DNA of 64,000 nt from positions 1,157,541-1,221,540 of the forward strand of contig NC_016943.1 in NCBI RefSeq assembly GCF_000284015.1, read 5' to 3'. This document shows positions 36,118 to 45,315 of the stretch, one piece after another. Every line of letters starts with the position of its first letter. Positions within the stretch are counted from its first letter, which is position 1. The translations under genes were made by a program, and so were the position numbers. The DNA is from Blastococcus saxobsidens DD2 (GTDB lineage Bacteria > Actinomycetota > Actinomycetes > Mycobacteriales > Geodermatophilaceae). The notes under the pieces were generated by a model that worked only from the letters and a program-made list of their open reading frames with translations, was not told the origin of the DNA and ran no database searches.

Positions 36118-36851
36118 CGCACCACCAGCGTGATCGCGGCGATGCCGACGGGCAGCGTGAGCCCGAGCGCCAGGAAGGGTCGCGACGACGGCTGCGCGTC
36201 CGATAGGACCCGCAGCCCGGTCTCCATGCCGCGGCCGGCCAGCCCCGCCTGCATGCGCCGGGCGCGGTCCCACGACCGGGTCAGGACGGCGGCGGCCAGC
36301 ATCCCGGCCGAGCGGTACGAGCGGCGCGGCGTCGACCAGCCCATCCGGGCAGTCTGGGCCTCCCGCACGGTGCCGAGGCTGTCGAGCAGCACGAACAGCA
36401 GCCGGTAGGTGACCGAGGCGATCTCCACCACGGCGGCGGGGACGCGCAGCCGGCGCAGCTGCGGGAGGAGGTCCGACATCGGGGTGGTGGTGGCCAGCAG
36501 CAGCACCGCGGCGGTGCCGGCGACCGCCCGCCCCGCCAGCTGCCCCGCTCGCTCCGCGGCGTCGGGGGCCCAGCCCAGGCCGCCGCCGTCCACCGAGACG
36601 ACCGCCGTCACCGCGCCGACCGCGATGAACGCCAGCGGCCACCGGATCGCGCGGAGGAACGTGCCGGCCGGCACCCGGGCCGGCCCGAGCGCCAGCGCCA
36701 CCGCGCTCCCCGCCACCAGGAGGGCGCCGGGCCACGGCGGGAGGACGAGCGCGCACGCGACGAGGCCGGCGCACAGCAGGAGCTTGTCGCCGGGGGCGCG
36801 GCCGCGCCAGGCGCTGGCCCACGCCGCGTCGTCGACGACCAGGCCGGTCAC
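36114..36851 (-). CDS. cbiQ: Cobalt ECF transporter T component CbiQ
   Basis: 245 residues from GTG 36851, overlapping the cbiN stop by GTGA. Hydrophobic, with several helices. The coupling motifs contain Ala-Arg-Gly-like segments ([26 protein letters not shown]), characteristic of EcfT proteins that contact the ATPase. Inner-membrane scaffold of the cobalt importer. Confidence 0.93.
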   Translation of the reverse strand: MTGLVVDDAAWASAWRGRAPGDKLLLCAGLVACALVLPPWPGALLVAGSAVALALGPARVPAGTFLRAIRWPLAFIAVGAVTAVVSVDGGGLGWAPDAAERAGQLAGRAVAGTAAVLLLATTTPMSDLLPQLRRLRVPAAVVEIASVTYRLLFVLLDSLGTVREAQTARMGWSTPRRSYRSAGMLAAAVLTRSWDRARRMQAGLAGRGMETGLRVLSDAQPSSRPFLALGLTLPVGIAAITLVVR

Positions 36852-37156
36852 CGGGGGTCGGCCGCCGTGGGGCTCGGGGCCACCATCGTCCGACGGCCGC
36901 GCAGCCGGCCGAGGGCGTAGCCGAGCAGGCCGCCGCCGAGGGCGGCCTGCAGGGCGAAGAGGCCCGACTCGACCTCCCCCGTGGGGCTGAACACCGACTC
37001 GAACCAGGGGGTGTAGCCGTCGGCCTCGAGCGCCTCGGCGACGGCGGCGTCGGTGCCGCCGTACTCGGAGCTGCCGCCGTCGACGAGCAGCGGGACGGCG
37101 AAGAGTGCGACGACGGCCAGGACGATCAGCGCGTTGACGGGCGTGCGGCGGGTCAT
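36848..37156 (-). CDS. cbiN: Cobalt transport accessory protein CbiN
   Basis: 102 residues with two membrane helices ([36 protein letters not shown]) and an external loop with [23 protein letters not shown], matching CbiN. It helps load metal into CbiM. Starts inside the cbiM stop (4-bp overlap). Confidence 0.92.
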   Translation of the reverse strand: MTRRTPVNALIVLAVVALFAVPLLVDGGSSEYGGTDAAVAEALEADGYTPWFESVFSPTGEVESGLFALQAALGGGLLGYALGRLRGRRTMVAPSPTAADPR

Positions 37157-37845
37157 GCGGCACCTCCGGCGGGAACGACGGGAGCGGGCTCGAGCACCCC
37201 GAGCTGCTCGAGCTCGGGGCGGGCGTTGACGGTGAGCACGCGGAACAGCAGGACGCCGAGCAGCCCCTCGCCGATGGCCAGCGGGATCTGGGTGACGGCG
37301 AAGACGCCGAGGAACTTGGCCAGCGCGCCCACCAGGCCGCTCCCCGCGTCGGGGAAGGCCAGCGCCAGCTGCAGCGAGCTGGTGACGTAGGTGGCCAGGT
37401 CGGCCAGCGTGACGCCCGCGAAGACGGCGGGCAGCAGGCCGGCACCGAGCACACGGGACAGCCGGTACGCGCCGTACCCGACCCAGGGGCCGACCACGGC
37501 GAAGGCGAACGCGTTCGCCCCGAGCGTGGTCAGCCCTCCGTGCGCCAGCAGCAGCGCCTGGAACAGCAGGACGACGGTGCCCAGCAGCGCCATCACGGGT
37601 GGCCGGAACAGGATCGCGCCCGGGCCGGTGCCGGTCGGGTGGCTGGAGCTGCCGGTCACCGAGGGCAGCTTGATCGCGCTCAGGACGAAGGTGAACGCCC
37701 CGGCGGCGCCGAGCAGCAGCGTCGACTCCGGGTTCTCCCGCACCTCCGTGGTCACGGCCCGGACGCCGTGCACGACGAAGGGGGCTGCGGCGACGGTCCA
37801 GCCGATCGCGTGCCCGGCCGGCAGGAAACCCTCAGCGATGTGCAC
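37153..37845 (-). CDS. cbiM: Cobalt ECF transporter S component CbiM
   Basis: 230 residues from GTG 37845. The mature N-terminus begins Val-His-Ile-Ala-Glu-Gly-Phe-Leu-Pro; the His next to the start is the metal ligand of CbiM/NikM, which fixes the start site. Further motifs: [20 protein letters not shown] and [12 protein letters not shown]. Seven-helix substrate-binding subunit of the importer. Overlaps the cobB stop by 14 bp. Confidence 0.95.
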   Translation of the reverse strand: MHIAEGFLPAGHAIGWTVAAAPFVVHGVRAVTTEVRENPESTLLLGAAGAFTFVLSAIKLPSVTGSSSHPTGTGPGAILFRPPVMALLGTVVLLFQALLLAHGGLTTLGANAFAFAVVGPWVGYGAYRLSRVLGAGLLPAVFAGVTLADLATYVTSSLQLALAFPDAGSGLVGALAKFLGVFAVTQIPLAIGEGLLGVLLFRVLTVNARPELEQLGVLEPAPVVPAGGAA

Positions 37846-39238
37846 CGGCGTGCTCCGATCGTTCGGCGGTGATGCAGGCGGTGACGAACCGCTCGGCCAG
37901 CTGGGGGCTGCCGGCCCAGTGGAGGTGCAGGTAGGAGGCGTGCACACGCCCCGCGACGAAGCCTTCGGAGCCGGCCGTCGACCACCGCCACGCGCCGGTG
38001 TGGCCCGCGGGTGGATCGGCGTGCGTGCGGTGGAACTCGTGGCCGCGCACCCGCGTGCCGGCCGGGGCGAGCACCGAGTCGGTGACGGCGACCGCAGCCC
38101 GGTAGCCGAGGGTCAGCCGTGGCGACATCGCCGTCGCCACGTCGAGCACCCCGCACATCGGCACGCCGTCGAGCTCGCGGGCGAGGTAGAGCAGCCCTGC
38201 GCACTCGGCGGCGACCGGTGCGCCGTGGGCGGCGAGCGCCGCGACGTCGGCGCGCAACTGCTCGTTGGCCGACAGCTCGGCGGCGTGCACCTCCGGGAAG
38301 CCCCCGCCGACGACGAGTCCGGCGGTGCCGGCGGGGAGGGCGTCGTCGCGCAGCGGATCGACGGCGACGACCTCGGCCCCCGCGGCCTCGAGCAGCTCGG
38401 CGTTCTCCGTGTAGCCGAAGGTGAAGGCAGGTCCACCGGCGACCGCGACCCGGGGCCGGCCCGGCGCAGGCGCGACCTCGGCGGCCGGGTCCCAGGGGCG
38501 TGCGTCGAGCGGAGGCGCGGACCGGGCCAGGGCGAGCACGGCGTCCAGGTCGACGGAGGACGCCACGACCTCGCCCAGCCGGCGGACCGTCGCCAGCGCC
38601 GCATCCGACCGCTCGGCGGCCGGGATGAGGCCCAGGTGCCGCGACGGGGTGTGCAGTTGCTCCATCCGGCGGACCGCCCCGAGCACCGGCACTCCGGCGG
38701 CGTCCAGCGCCTCGCGGAGGATCGCCTCGTGCCGGTCGGTGCCGACCCGGTTGAGGACGACGCCCCCGAGCCGGATGCCGGAGTCGAAGCTGGCGAACCC
38801 GTGCACGAGCGCCGCCACCGACCGCGCCTGGGACGACGCGTCGACGACGAGCACCACGGGCGCCCGCAGCAGCCCCGCGACGTGCGCGGTGGAGGCGAAA
38901 CCGGGCTCCACCGACGGATGGGTGGCCCCGTCGAACAGACCCATCACGCCCTCGACGACGGCGACGTCGGCCGGGCGGGGGTGCGTCGCTCCGCGCAGGA
39001 ACAGCGGGGCGACGCGCTCCACGCCGACCAGCCATGGGTCGAGGTTGCGGCCCGGGCGGCCGGCCGCCAGGCCGTGGTAGCCGGGGTCGATGTAGTCGGG
39101 TCCGACCTTGTGCGGTGAGACCACGAGCCCGCGGGCGGTGAGGGCGGCGATGAGCCCCGTGGCCACCGACGTCTTGCCCGCGTTGCTGCTCGGGGCCGCC
39201 ACCACGATTCTCGGGACCCGCCCGACCCCGATCACCAC
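37832..39238 (-). CDS. cobB: Cobyrinate a,c-diamide synthase
   Basis: 468 residues. N-terminal P-loop domain [17 protein letters not shown] and [12 protein letters not shown]-terminal class I glutamine amidotransferase domain with nucleophile Cys in [12 protein letters not shown]. It amidates the a and c side chains of (hydrogeno)cobyrinate in the cytoplasm using Gln and ATP. Overlaps the cobO stop by 7 bp; part of the riboswitch-controlled operon. Confidence 0.95.
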   Translation of the reverse strand: MVIGVGRVPRIVVAAPSSNAGKTSVATGLIAALTARGLVVSPHKVGPDYIDPGYHGLAAGRPGRNLDPWLVGVERVAPLFLRGATHPRPADVAVVEGVMGLFDGATHPSVEPGFASTAHVAGLLRAPVVLVVDASSQARSVAALVHGFASFDSGIRLGGVVLNRVGTDRHEAILREALDAAGVPVLGAVRRMEQLHTPSRHLGLIPAAERSDAALATVRRLGEVVASSVDLDAVLALARSAPPLDARPWDPAAEVAPAPGRPRVAVAGGPAFTFGYTENAELLEAAGAEVVAVDPLRDDALPAGTAGLVVGGGFPEVHAAELSANEQLRADVAALAAHGAPVAAECAGLLYLARELDGVPMCGVLDVATAMSPRLTLGYRAAVAVTDSVLAPAGTRVRGHEFHRTHADPPAGHTGAWRWSTAGSEGFVAGRVHASYLHLHWAGSPQLAERFVTACITAERSEHAGAHR

Positions 39239-39846
39239 TCGATCCCCCGCTGGCCCTTCTGGCCCGCGTCCATGGGGTGCTTGACCTTCGTCATCTCGAC
39301 CACCAGGTCAGCGGCGTCGACCAGCGCTGGATGCGCGTTCCGGCCGGTGATCACCACGTGCTGGGTGCCGGGCCGACTCGACAACGTCGCGATCACATCC
39401 TCGATGTCCACCCAGCCCCACGTCATGGGGTAGGTGAACTCGTCGAGGACGTAGAAGCGGTGCGCCTCCGCGGCGAGGTCGCGCTTGATCTGCGCCCAGC
39501 CCTCCGCGGCGTCGGCGGCGTGGTCGGTCTCGGTGCCCGTCCGGCGCGACCAGCTCCAGCCGCTGCCCATCTTGTGCCAGACGACCGGTCCGCCTTCGCC
39601 GGTCTGCTCGTGCAGCCGGCCGAGCGCGGTCAGCGCGCTCTCCTCGCCGACCTTCCACTTCGCGCTCTTGACGAACTGGTAGACCGCCACCGACCAGCCC
39701 TGGTTCCAGGCGCGCATCGCCATCCCGAAGGCGGCGGTGGACTTCCCCTTCATCTCGCCGGTGTGCACCACGAGCAGCGGACGGTTCCGCCGCTGCCGCG
39801 TGGTCAGTCCATCGGCGGGAACGCTCTCGACCTGTCCCTTGGGCAC
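39232..39846 (-). CDS. cobO: Cob(I)yrinic acid a,c-diamide adenosyltransferase
   Basis: 204 residues from GTG 39846, chosen for AGGAGG 4 bp upstream. P-loop VHTGEMKGKSTAAFGMAMRA, then VLDEFTYPMTWGWVDIEDV and VITGRNAHPALVDAADLVVE, all CobO/BtuR signatures. It transfers the adenosyl group from ATP to Co(I). The 79-bp gap before it contains competing hairpins. Confidence 0.95.
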   Translation of the reverse strand: MPKGQVESVPADGLTTRQRRNRPLLVVHTGEMKGKSTAAFGMAMRAWNQGWSVAVYQFVKSAKWKVGEESALTALGRLHEQTGEGGPVVWHKMGSGWSWSRRTGTETDHAADAAEGWAQIKRDLAAEAHRFYVLDEFTYPMTWGWVDIEDVIATLSSRPGTQHVVITGRNAHPALVDAADLVVEMTKVKHPMDAGQKGQRGIEW

Positions 39847-39893
39847 TAGTCCTCCTGGCCGGCGCTCGTCGGCCGAGTACCTCGGGGCGCTGT

Positions 39894-39924
39894 GCTCACT
39901 GGTGAGCTCGCACGCTCGCTCACC
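39894..39924 (-). promoter_or_regulatory. Mutually exclusive hairpins between chelatase gene and cobO
   Basis: GTGAGC at 39902-39907 can pair either with GCTCAC at 39894-39899 or, as GGTGAGC from 39901, with GCTCACC at 39918-39924. Only one stem can form at a time. It might modulate read-through or translation of cobO; no further evidence. Confidence 0.35.
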
Positions 39925-39925
39925 T

Positions 39926-42004
39926 CTAGGCAACCTCTCGGACGCTGCGGACCGTCGCCGCGAGGTCGTCCGCCGCGAGCTCGCCCATGGCGAGCGTCGG
40001 CCCCCCGAGGAAGGCGCCCAGCGTGGCGGCCAGGCCGAGCCGGACGGGCCCGGACTCGCAGTCGACGACGACGCCCGCCACTCCCTCCGCGGCCAGCAGG
40101 CGTGCTGCGGCGTGGGCCTCGGCCAGGGGGGCACCTCCCCGGGCGCCGGTGGCGCGGCCGTCGGTGACGACGACGAGCAGCGGGCGGCGCTGCGGGTCGC
40201 GGACCCGCTCCACCCGCAGCACCTCGCGGGCGCGCTGGAGCCCGGCGGCCAGCGGCGTACGTCCACCGGTGGGCAGGTCGGTGAGCCGTGCGGCGGCGGC
40301 CTCGACCGACCAGGTGGGCGGCAGGGCCAGATCGGCCCCGGAGCCGCGGAAGGTGACCAGGCCGACCTTGTCCCGGCGCTGGTAGGCGTCGAGCAGCAGC
40401 GACAGGACGGCGCCCTTCACCGTGCCCATCCGGGCCCGGGAACCCATGGAGCCGCTGGCGTCGACGACGAAGAGCACGAGGTTGCCCTCCCGCCCCTCGA
40501 GCGTCGCCTGGCGCAGGTCCTCCCGGCGCATCTGCAGGCCCGGGCCGGTGCGACCGCGCGCCCGCTGGTGCGGGGCGGCGGCGAGCACGGTGCCGGCCAG
40601 GTGCAGCTTCGTGACGGTGCCAGCCGGGCGGGTCGAGCCGACGACCCGGCCGCGTTCCGAGCGCGCCCGCGACCGCCTGCCGGCGGCCCCCGCCCCGATC
40701 CCGGGCACCTCCAGCCGTCGCGCGCGGAACGGGTCGGACGGCGCGACCGCGGCCCGGTCGGCCGCCGGGGAGGCGTCGGCGCGGCCGCCGCCCTCACCCC
40801 GGGGTGCCGTCGTCGGCTCGCCGCTGCCCTCCTCGGGCACAGGAGGCTGTGCCTGCGTCTCGACGTCGGATTCGTAGGTATTGCCTCCTATGCCTGCATC
40901 GCCCGGGCCGCCGTCCTCGGGACCGCCGCCGTCGGGGCCGTCGTCGGGGCCGTCGTCCTCGGGGCCGTCCTCGGGGCGGCTGTCGGACAGCGCCTGGTCC
41001 AGCACGTCCTCGTCGAGACCGGGTGCGTCGAACGGGTTGCGCCGGCGGCGGTGCGGCAAGGCCAGGCGGGCGGCCACCCGCACGTCGTCCTCGGTCACCT
41101 CGTCGCGGCCGGACCAGGCGGCGTGCGCGATCGCCGCGCGGGCGGTGACCAGGTCGGCGCGCAGGCCGTCCACGTCGAAGGCGGCGCACACGGCGGTCAC
41201 CTGCTGCAGCGCGGCGTCGGACAGGACGACGCGCGGCAGCCGGGCGCGGGCGTCGGCGATCCGATCGGCGAGCCCGGTCTCCTCGGCCGACCACTCGGCG
41301 GCGAAGCCGGCCGGATCGGCGTCCGAGGCGAACCGCCGGCGCACCACCTCGGCGCGCACGGCCGGGTCGCGCGGCGCGGCGACCTCGACGGTCAGCCCGA
41401 ACCGGTCGAGCAGCTGCGGGCGCAGCTCGCCCTCCTCGGGGTTCATGGTCCCGACCAGCAGGAAGCGGGCGGCGTGCCGGACCGAGATCCCCTCGCGCTC
41501 GACGTACGCGGTGCCCATCGCCGCGGCGTCCAGCAGCAGGTCGACCAGGTGGTCGTGCAGCAGGTTGACCTCGTCGACGTAGAGCACGCCGCGGTGGGCG
41601 GCGGCCAGCAGGCCGGGCTCGAAGGCCTTCACGCCCTCGGTGAGCGCGCGCTCCAGGTCCAGCGAGCCGACGACCCGGTCCTCGGAGGCGCCGACGGGCA
41701 GCTCGACCAACCGGGCCGGACGGCTGGGACCGCCCGCGGTGGGCTCGTGCGGGCCGTCGGGGCACCCCGGGTCGGGCGCGGCCGGGTCGCAGGCGAAGCG
41801 GCAGCCGGGCACGACGGCGACCGGCGGCAGCACGGCGGCCAGCGCGCGGACCGTCGTCGACTTGGCCGTGCCCTTCTCACCGCGCACCAGCACGCCGCCG
41901 ACGGCGGGGGAGACGGCGTTGAGCAGGAGAGCCAGCCGCATGTCGTCCATGCCGACGACGGCGCTGAAGGGGTAGATCATGCGCGAATACGGCGCACGGG
42001 GCAC
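39926..42004 (-). CDS. Cobaltochelatase-associated AAA+/VWA subunit (ChlI-ChlD fusion)
   Basis: 692 residues from GTG 42004 (GAGAGG just upstream); ATG 41980 is an alternative. The AAA+ domain (~10-330) has Walker A VRGEKGTAKSTTVRALA and Walker B GVLYVDEVNLL. An acidic/Pro-rich linker (~345-420) is followed by a C-terminal VWA domain with MIDAS VVDASGSMGSRA. Such fused Mg-chelatase-like subunits work with CobN in actinobacteria to insert cobalt. The linker contains a 63-bp palindromic repeat read in frame (AGIGGNTYESDVETQ...). First gene of the operon, behind a cobalamin riboswitch. Confidence 0.9.
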   Translation of the reverse strand: MPRAPYSRMIYPFSAVVGMDDMRLALLLNAVSPAVGGVLVRGEKGTAKSTTVRALAAVLPPVAVVPGCRFACDPAAPDPGCPDGPHEPTAGGPSRPARLVELPVGASEDRVVGSLDLERALTEGVKAFEPGLLAAAHRGVLYVDEVNLLHDHLVDLLLDAAAMGTAYVEREGISVRHAARFLLVGTMNPEEGELRPQLLDRFGLTVEVAAPRDPAVRAEVVRRRFASDADPAGFAAEWSAEETGLADRIADARARLPRVVLSDAALQQVTAVCAAFDVDGLRADLVTARAAIAHAAWSGRDEVTEDDVRVAARLALPHRRRRNPFDAPGLDEDVLDQALSDSRPEDGPEDDGPDDGPDGGGPEDGGPGDAGIGGNTYESDVETQAQPPVPEEGSGEPTTAPRGEGGGRADASPAADRAAVAPSDPFRARRLEVPGIGAGAAGRRSRARSERGRVVGSTRPAGTVTKLHLAGTVLAAAPHQRARGRTGPGLQMRREDLRQATLEGREGNLVLFVVDASGSMGSRARMGTVKGAVLSLLLDAYQRRDKVGLVTFRGSGADLALPPTWSVEAAAARLTDLPTGGRTPLAAGLQRAREVLRVERVRDPQRRPLLVVVTDGRATGARGGAPLAEAHAAARLLAAEGVAGVVVDCESGPVRLGLAATLGAFLGGPTLAMGELAADDLAATVRSVREVA
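40834..40896. repeat. Palindromic repeat, copy C (63 bp), inside a coding region
   Basis: The right arm is the complement of CAGGCATAGGAGGC. The left arm is a degenerate complement (about 18 of 25 positions pair). Loop bases resemble copies A and B and all three share orientation. Its 63 bp equal 21 codons, so the chelatase frame is kept. It lies in the low-complexity linker between the AAA+ and VWA domains. Confidence 0.88.
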
Positions 42005-42044
42005 GCGTCCTCTCCCCGGGTGTCCACGCCCGGAGGTGGCAGGA

Positions 42045-42145
42045 GGCGACGGCGGGAGTTCCTGACTGACCGGAGAACCGGCTCACAGTGGCGGGACCGC
42101 GCCGGAATCTCACCGGGCTTCCTCCACTACCGTCGCGTGTGGCGG
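42045..42145 (-). ncRNA. Cobalamin riboswitch upstream of the chelatase-cob operon
   Basis: On the minus strand the order is GGAAGCCCGGTGA, then the conserved CGCGGTCCCGCCACTGTGA core, then a B12 box AGTCAGGAACTCCCGCCG (42067-42050). This is the classic cobalamin riboswitch consensus. It ends ~40 nt before the chelatase start, so B12 should repress the synthesis and cobalt-uptake operon. Ends are approximate. Confidence 0.92.
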
Positions 42146-42211
42146 CGTCATCAGACCACGACCACCCCGGCACCGCCACGCGGGGTCGTCCCGTCCCTAG
42201 GATCGGCGCCC

Positions 42212-43441
42212 GTGCCAGGACCTGACGCTCCCACCGGCGGCCCGATCGTGGTCGTCGGCATCGGCGCCGACGGCTGGGACGGCCTGTCTCCTGCCGCCCG
42301 GCGCGTGATCGAGGCGGCCGACGTGCTGCGCGGCAGCGCCAGGCAACTGGGGCTCGTGCCGGACGACGTGCCCGCTCAGCGCGTGCCGTGGCCTTCGCCG
42401 ATGGGCCCCGCGCTGGCCGCCCTGTCCGGCACGCACCCCGGCTCCCAGGTCGTGGTCCTGGCCAGCGGAGACCCGATGCTGTCCGGGGTCGGCGCCTCGC
42501 TGGTGCGGCTGCACGGGCCCGGCGCGGTCCGGGTGCTCCCGCACCCCTCCTCGGTGTCCCTCGCCTGCGCGCGGATGGGCTGGCCGGTCGAGGAGGTCGC
42601 CGTCGTGAGCGTCGTCGGCCGCGGGCTGGAGCTGGTGGCCCCGCACGTGACGCCCGGGCGGCGGCTGCTCGTGCTCGGCTCCGACGGGGCCACCCCGGGC
42701 GAGGTCGCCGCCCTGTGCACGCGGCTCGGCTACGGCGCCAGCCGGATCACCGCCCTCGCCCAGCTCGGCGGTCCCGCGGAACACGTGCTGACCTGCACCG
42801 CCGCGGACTGGCCGCACGGGGTCGTCGACCCACTGGCCGTGACCGCGGTCGAGGCCGTCGCCGATGCCGGCACGGTGCCGCTGCCGACCGTGCCCGGCCT
42901 GCCCGACGCCGCGTTCGAGGACGACGGTCAGCTGACCAAGCGCGAGGTTCGCGCGGTCACCCTGGCCCAGCTCGTCCCCCTGCCCGGTCAGCTGCTGTGG
43001 GACGTCGGCGCCGGCGCCGGGTCGATCGCCATCGAGTGGATGCGCACTCACCCTTCGTGCCGGGCGATCGCGGTCGAGTCGCACCCGGACCGGGCCGGCC
43101 GCATCGCGCGGAACGCCGCCCGCCTGGGGGTCCCCGGCCTGCGCGTGGTCGAGGGGCGGGCGCCCGAGACGCTGGCCGGGCTGCCCGCCCCGGACGCCGT
43201 CTTCGTGGGCGGTGGGGCGACGACCCCGTCGCTGCTCGAGACGTGCTGGGCGGCGCTGCCGGCCGGCGGGCGGCTCGTGGTCAATGCGGTCACCGTCGAG
43301 AGCGAGGCGGTGCTGGCGGGCTGGTTCGCCCGCGTCGGTGGTGAGCTGGTGCGGATCGGCGTGCAGCGCGCGCAGCCGGTCGGCTCGTTCACCGGCTGGA
43401 GGCCGGCGATGCCGGTCACAGTCTTCTCCGTGGTTCGGTAG
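42212..43441 (+). CDS. cobL: Precorrin-6Y C5,15-methyltransferase (decarboxylating)
   Basis: 409 residues from GTG 42212. The N-terminal tetrapyrrole methylase domain (IVVVGIGADGWDGLSPAARR, LASGDPMLSGVGASL) is fused to a C-terminal CbiT-like domain (LLWDVGAGAGSIAIEWMRTH, the SAM-binding motif). Full-length CobL as in aerobic pathways: methylates C5 and C15 and decarboxylates ring C. Divergent from the chelatase operon; cobM starts 4 bp after its stop. Confidence 0.95.
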   Translation: MPGPDAPTGGPIVVVGIGADGWDGLSPAARRVIEAADVLRGSARQLGLVPDDVPAQRVPWPSPMGPALAALSGTHPGSQVVVLASGDPMLSGVGASLVRLHGPGAVRVLPHPSSVSLACARMGWPVEEVAVVSVVGRGLELVAPHVTPGRRLLVLGSDGATPGEVAALCTRLGYGASRITALAQLGGPAEHVLTCTAADWPHGVVDPLAVTAVEAVADAGTVPLPTVPGLPDAAFEDDGQLTKREVRAVTLAQLVPLPGQLLWDVGAGAGSIAIEWMRTHPSCRAIAVESHPDRAGRIARNAARLGVPGLRVVEGRAPETLAGLPAPDAVFVGGGATTPSLLETCWAALPAGGRLVVNAVTVESEAVLAGWFARVGGELVRIGVQRAQPVGSFTGWRPAMPVTVFSVVR

Positions 43442-43445
43442 CGCC

Positions 43446-44186
43446 ATGACCGTGCACTTCATCGGGGCCGGCCCGGGCGCACCGGACCTGGTCACCGTCC
43501 GGGCCGCCCGCATCATCGCCACCGCGCCGGTCTGCCTCTACGCCGGCGCCCTGGTGCCGCGCGAGCTGCTGGAGACCGCTCCGGAGGGGGCGCGGCTGGT
43601 CGACACCGCCGATCTCGACCTCGACCAGATCACCGCCGAGCTGGTGGCCGCCCACGAGGCGGGGCTCGACGTCGCCCGGCTGCACTCCGGTGACCCGTCC
43701 GTCTACAGCGCGATGGCCGAGCAGATGCGCCGGCTGGACGCGCACGGCGTGCCCTACGACGTCGTGCCCGGAGTGCCGGCGTTCGCCGCGGCCGCCGCGT
43801 CGCTCAACCGCGAGCTGACGGTTCCCGGAGTCGGCCAGACGGTCATCCTCACGCGGACGTCGGCCCGCTCCACGCCGATGCCCGAGGGGGAGGACCTCGC
43901 CACCCTCGGGGCCTCGCGCGCGACGCTGGTGCTGCATCTGGCCGTGCAGCGGATCACCGAGCTCGTGCCCGAGCTGGTCCCGCACTACGGCGCCGACTGC
44001 CCGGTGGCGGTCGTCGCCCGGGCCAGCCGGGACGACGAGCTGATCCTGCGGGGCACGCTCACCGACATCGCGGCGCAGGTCGAGGCGGCCGGGGTGAAGC
44101 GGACCGCGGTGGTGGTCGTCGGTGCCGTGCTGACCGCGGGGCAGTTCCCCGACAGCCACCTCTACTCGACGACGCGATGCCGCTGA
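43446..44186 (+). CDS. cobM: Precorrin-4 C11-methyltransferase
   Basis: 246 residues. Starts MTVHFIGAGPGAPDLVTVRA, with LHSGDPSVYSAMAEQMRRLD and VVPGVPAFAAAAASLNRELT, matching CobM/CbiF. It transfers a methyl group from SAM to C11. Follows cobL in a two-gene operon and is convergent with cbiD. Confidence 0.95.
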   Translation: MTVHFIGAGPGAPDLVTVRAARIIATAPVCLYAGALVPRELLETAPEGARLVDTADLDLDQITAELVAAHEAGLDVARLHSGDPSVYSAMAEQMRRLDAHGVPYDVVPGVPAFAAAAASLNRELTVPGVGQTVILTRTSARSTPMPEGEDLATLGASRATLVLHLAVQRITELVPELVPHYGADCPVAVVARASRDDELILRGTLTDIAAQVEAAGVKRTAVVVVGAVLTAGQFPDSHLYSTTRCR

Positions 44187-44200
44187 CCGACGGGCAGCCG

Positions 44201-45295
44201 TCAGCCCGCGCGGCCGACGATCGTGCCGCCGCGGTCGATGACCACGACGTCCACCTCGACCGGGGCGCCGCGGAGGAACCCGAGCGCGGTGCCCCGCGCG
44301 CCGGCCGCGACGAGGTCGCCCAGGGAGAGGCCGGCGGCCTGGCACTGCTGCAACGCGTCCAGTGCGGTGTTCGCGGTCCGCACGCCGTCGACCAGTGCCG
44401 GCGGGCTCCCGGCCGCGCGCACCATGGCCGCCAGCGACTCCGTCGACACCTGCGAGCGGCCCGAGTGCAGGTCGAGGTGCCCGTCGGCCAGCTTGGCCAG
44501 CTTGCCGATGCCCCCGGCGACGGTCAGGCGGGGGATCGGGTGCCGGCGCAGGTACTTGAGCACCGCGCCGGCGAAGTCGCCCATGTCCAGCAGCGCGTCC
44601 TCGGGGAGCCCGTACAGCTCCGTCACCACCCGCTCGCTGGTCGAGCCGGTGCAGCCGGCCACGTGCTCGTGACCGGCCGCCCGGGCCACGTCGATGCCGC
44701 GGCGGATCGAGTCGATCCACGACGAGCACGAGTACGGGACGACGACGCCGGTCGTGCCCAGGATCGACAGCCCGCCGAGGATGCCCAGCCGCGGGTTCCA
44801 GGTCTTCCGGGCCAGCTCCTCGCCGTGCTCGACCGAGACCTCGACGACGACGTCGCCGGTGCCCCCGTGCCGGGCGGCGACCGCGGCGACGTGCTCGCGG
44901 ACGAACTGCCGGGGCATGGGGTTGATGGCCGGTTCGCCGACCGGCAGCGGGAGACCGGGCTTGGTCACCGTGCCGACCCCCGCCCCGGCCCGGAACGTCA
45001 CACCGGTCCCGGGTTCGCCGTGCGTGACCCGGGCCGAGACGAGGGCCCCGTGGGTGACGTCGGGATCGTCGCCGGCGTCCTTGACGACGCCGACGACGGC
45101 CGCGCCGTCGGCGAGCAGTTCCCTCGCCAGCGCGAACGACGGGTGCAAGTCGCGAGGCAGGTCGATGGTCACGGGATCGGGGAACTCGCCGGTGAGCAGC
45201 GCGGTGTACGCGGCGGTGGTGGCGGCGGTCGCGCACGCGCCGGTGGTCCAGCCGTAGCGCAGCCCGGTGCTGCCCTCCCTGCCCGCGATCGTCAC
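44201..45295 (-). CDS. cbiD: Cobalt-precorrin-5B C1-methyltransferase (CbiD)
   Basis: 364 residues from GTG 45295. Family motifs RYGWTTGACATAATTAAYTA, INPMPRQFVREHV and GNP-like GILGGLSILGTTGVV; LTVAGGIGKLAKLADGHLDL near the end. CbiD belongs to the oxygen-independent route, where it methylates C1; here it sits among oxygen-dependent genes and no cobF is seen, so it probably takes that step. Divergent from cobK. Confidence 0.94.
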   Translation of the reverse strand: MTIAGREGSTGLRYGWTTGACATAATTAAYTALLTGEFPDPVTIDLPRDLHPSFALARELLADGAAVVGVVKDAGDDPDVTHGALVSARVTHGEPGTGVTFRAGAGVGTVTKPGLPLPVGEPAINPMPRQFVREHVAAVAARHGGTGDVVVEVSVEHGEELARKTWNPRLGILGGLSILGTTGVVVPYSCSSWIDSIRRGIDVARAAGHEHVAGCTGSTSERVVTELYGLPEDALLDMGDFAGAVLKYLRRHPIPRLTVAGGIGKLAKLADGHLDLHSGRSQVSTESLAAMVRAAGSPPALVDGVRTANTALDALQQCQAAGLSLGDLVAAGARGTALGFLRGAPVEVDVVVIDRGGTIVGRAG

Positions 45296-45315
45296 GGGGT
45301 CAGGATGCACGGGCG

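Noticed and set aside
39737-42211. Upstream extension of the cobL frame over more than 800 codons
   Set aside because: It runs antisense through cobO and the chelatase gene and through the riboswitch; the CobL fold begins at 42212.
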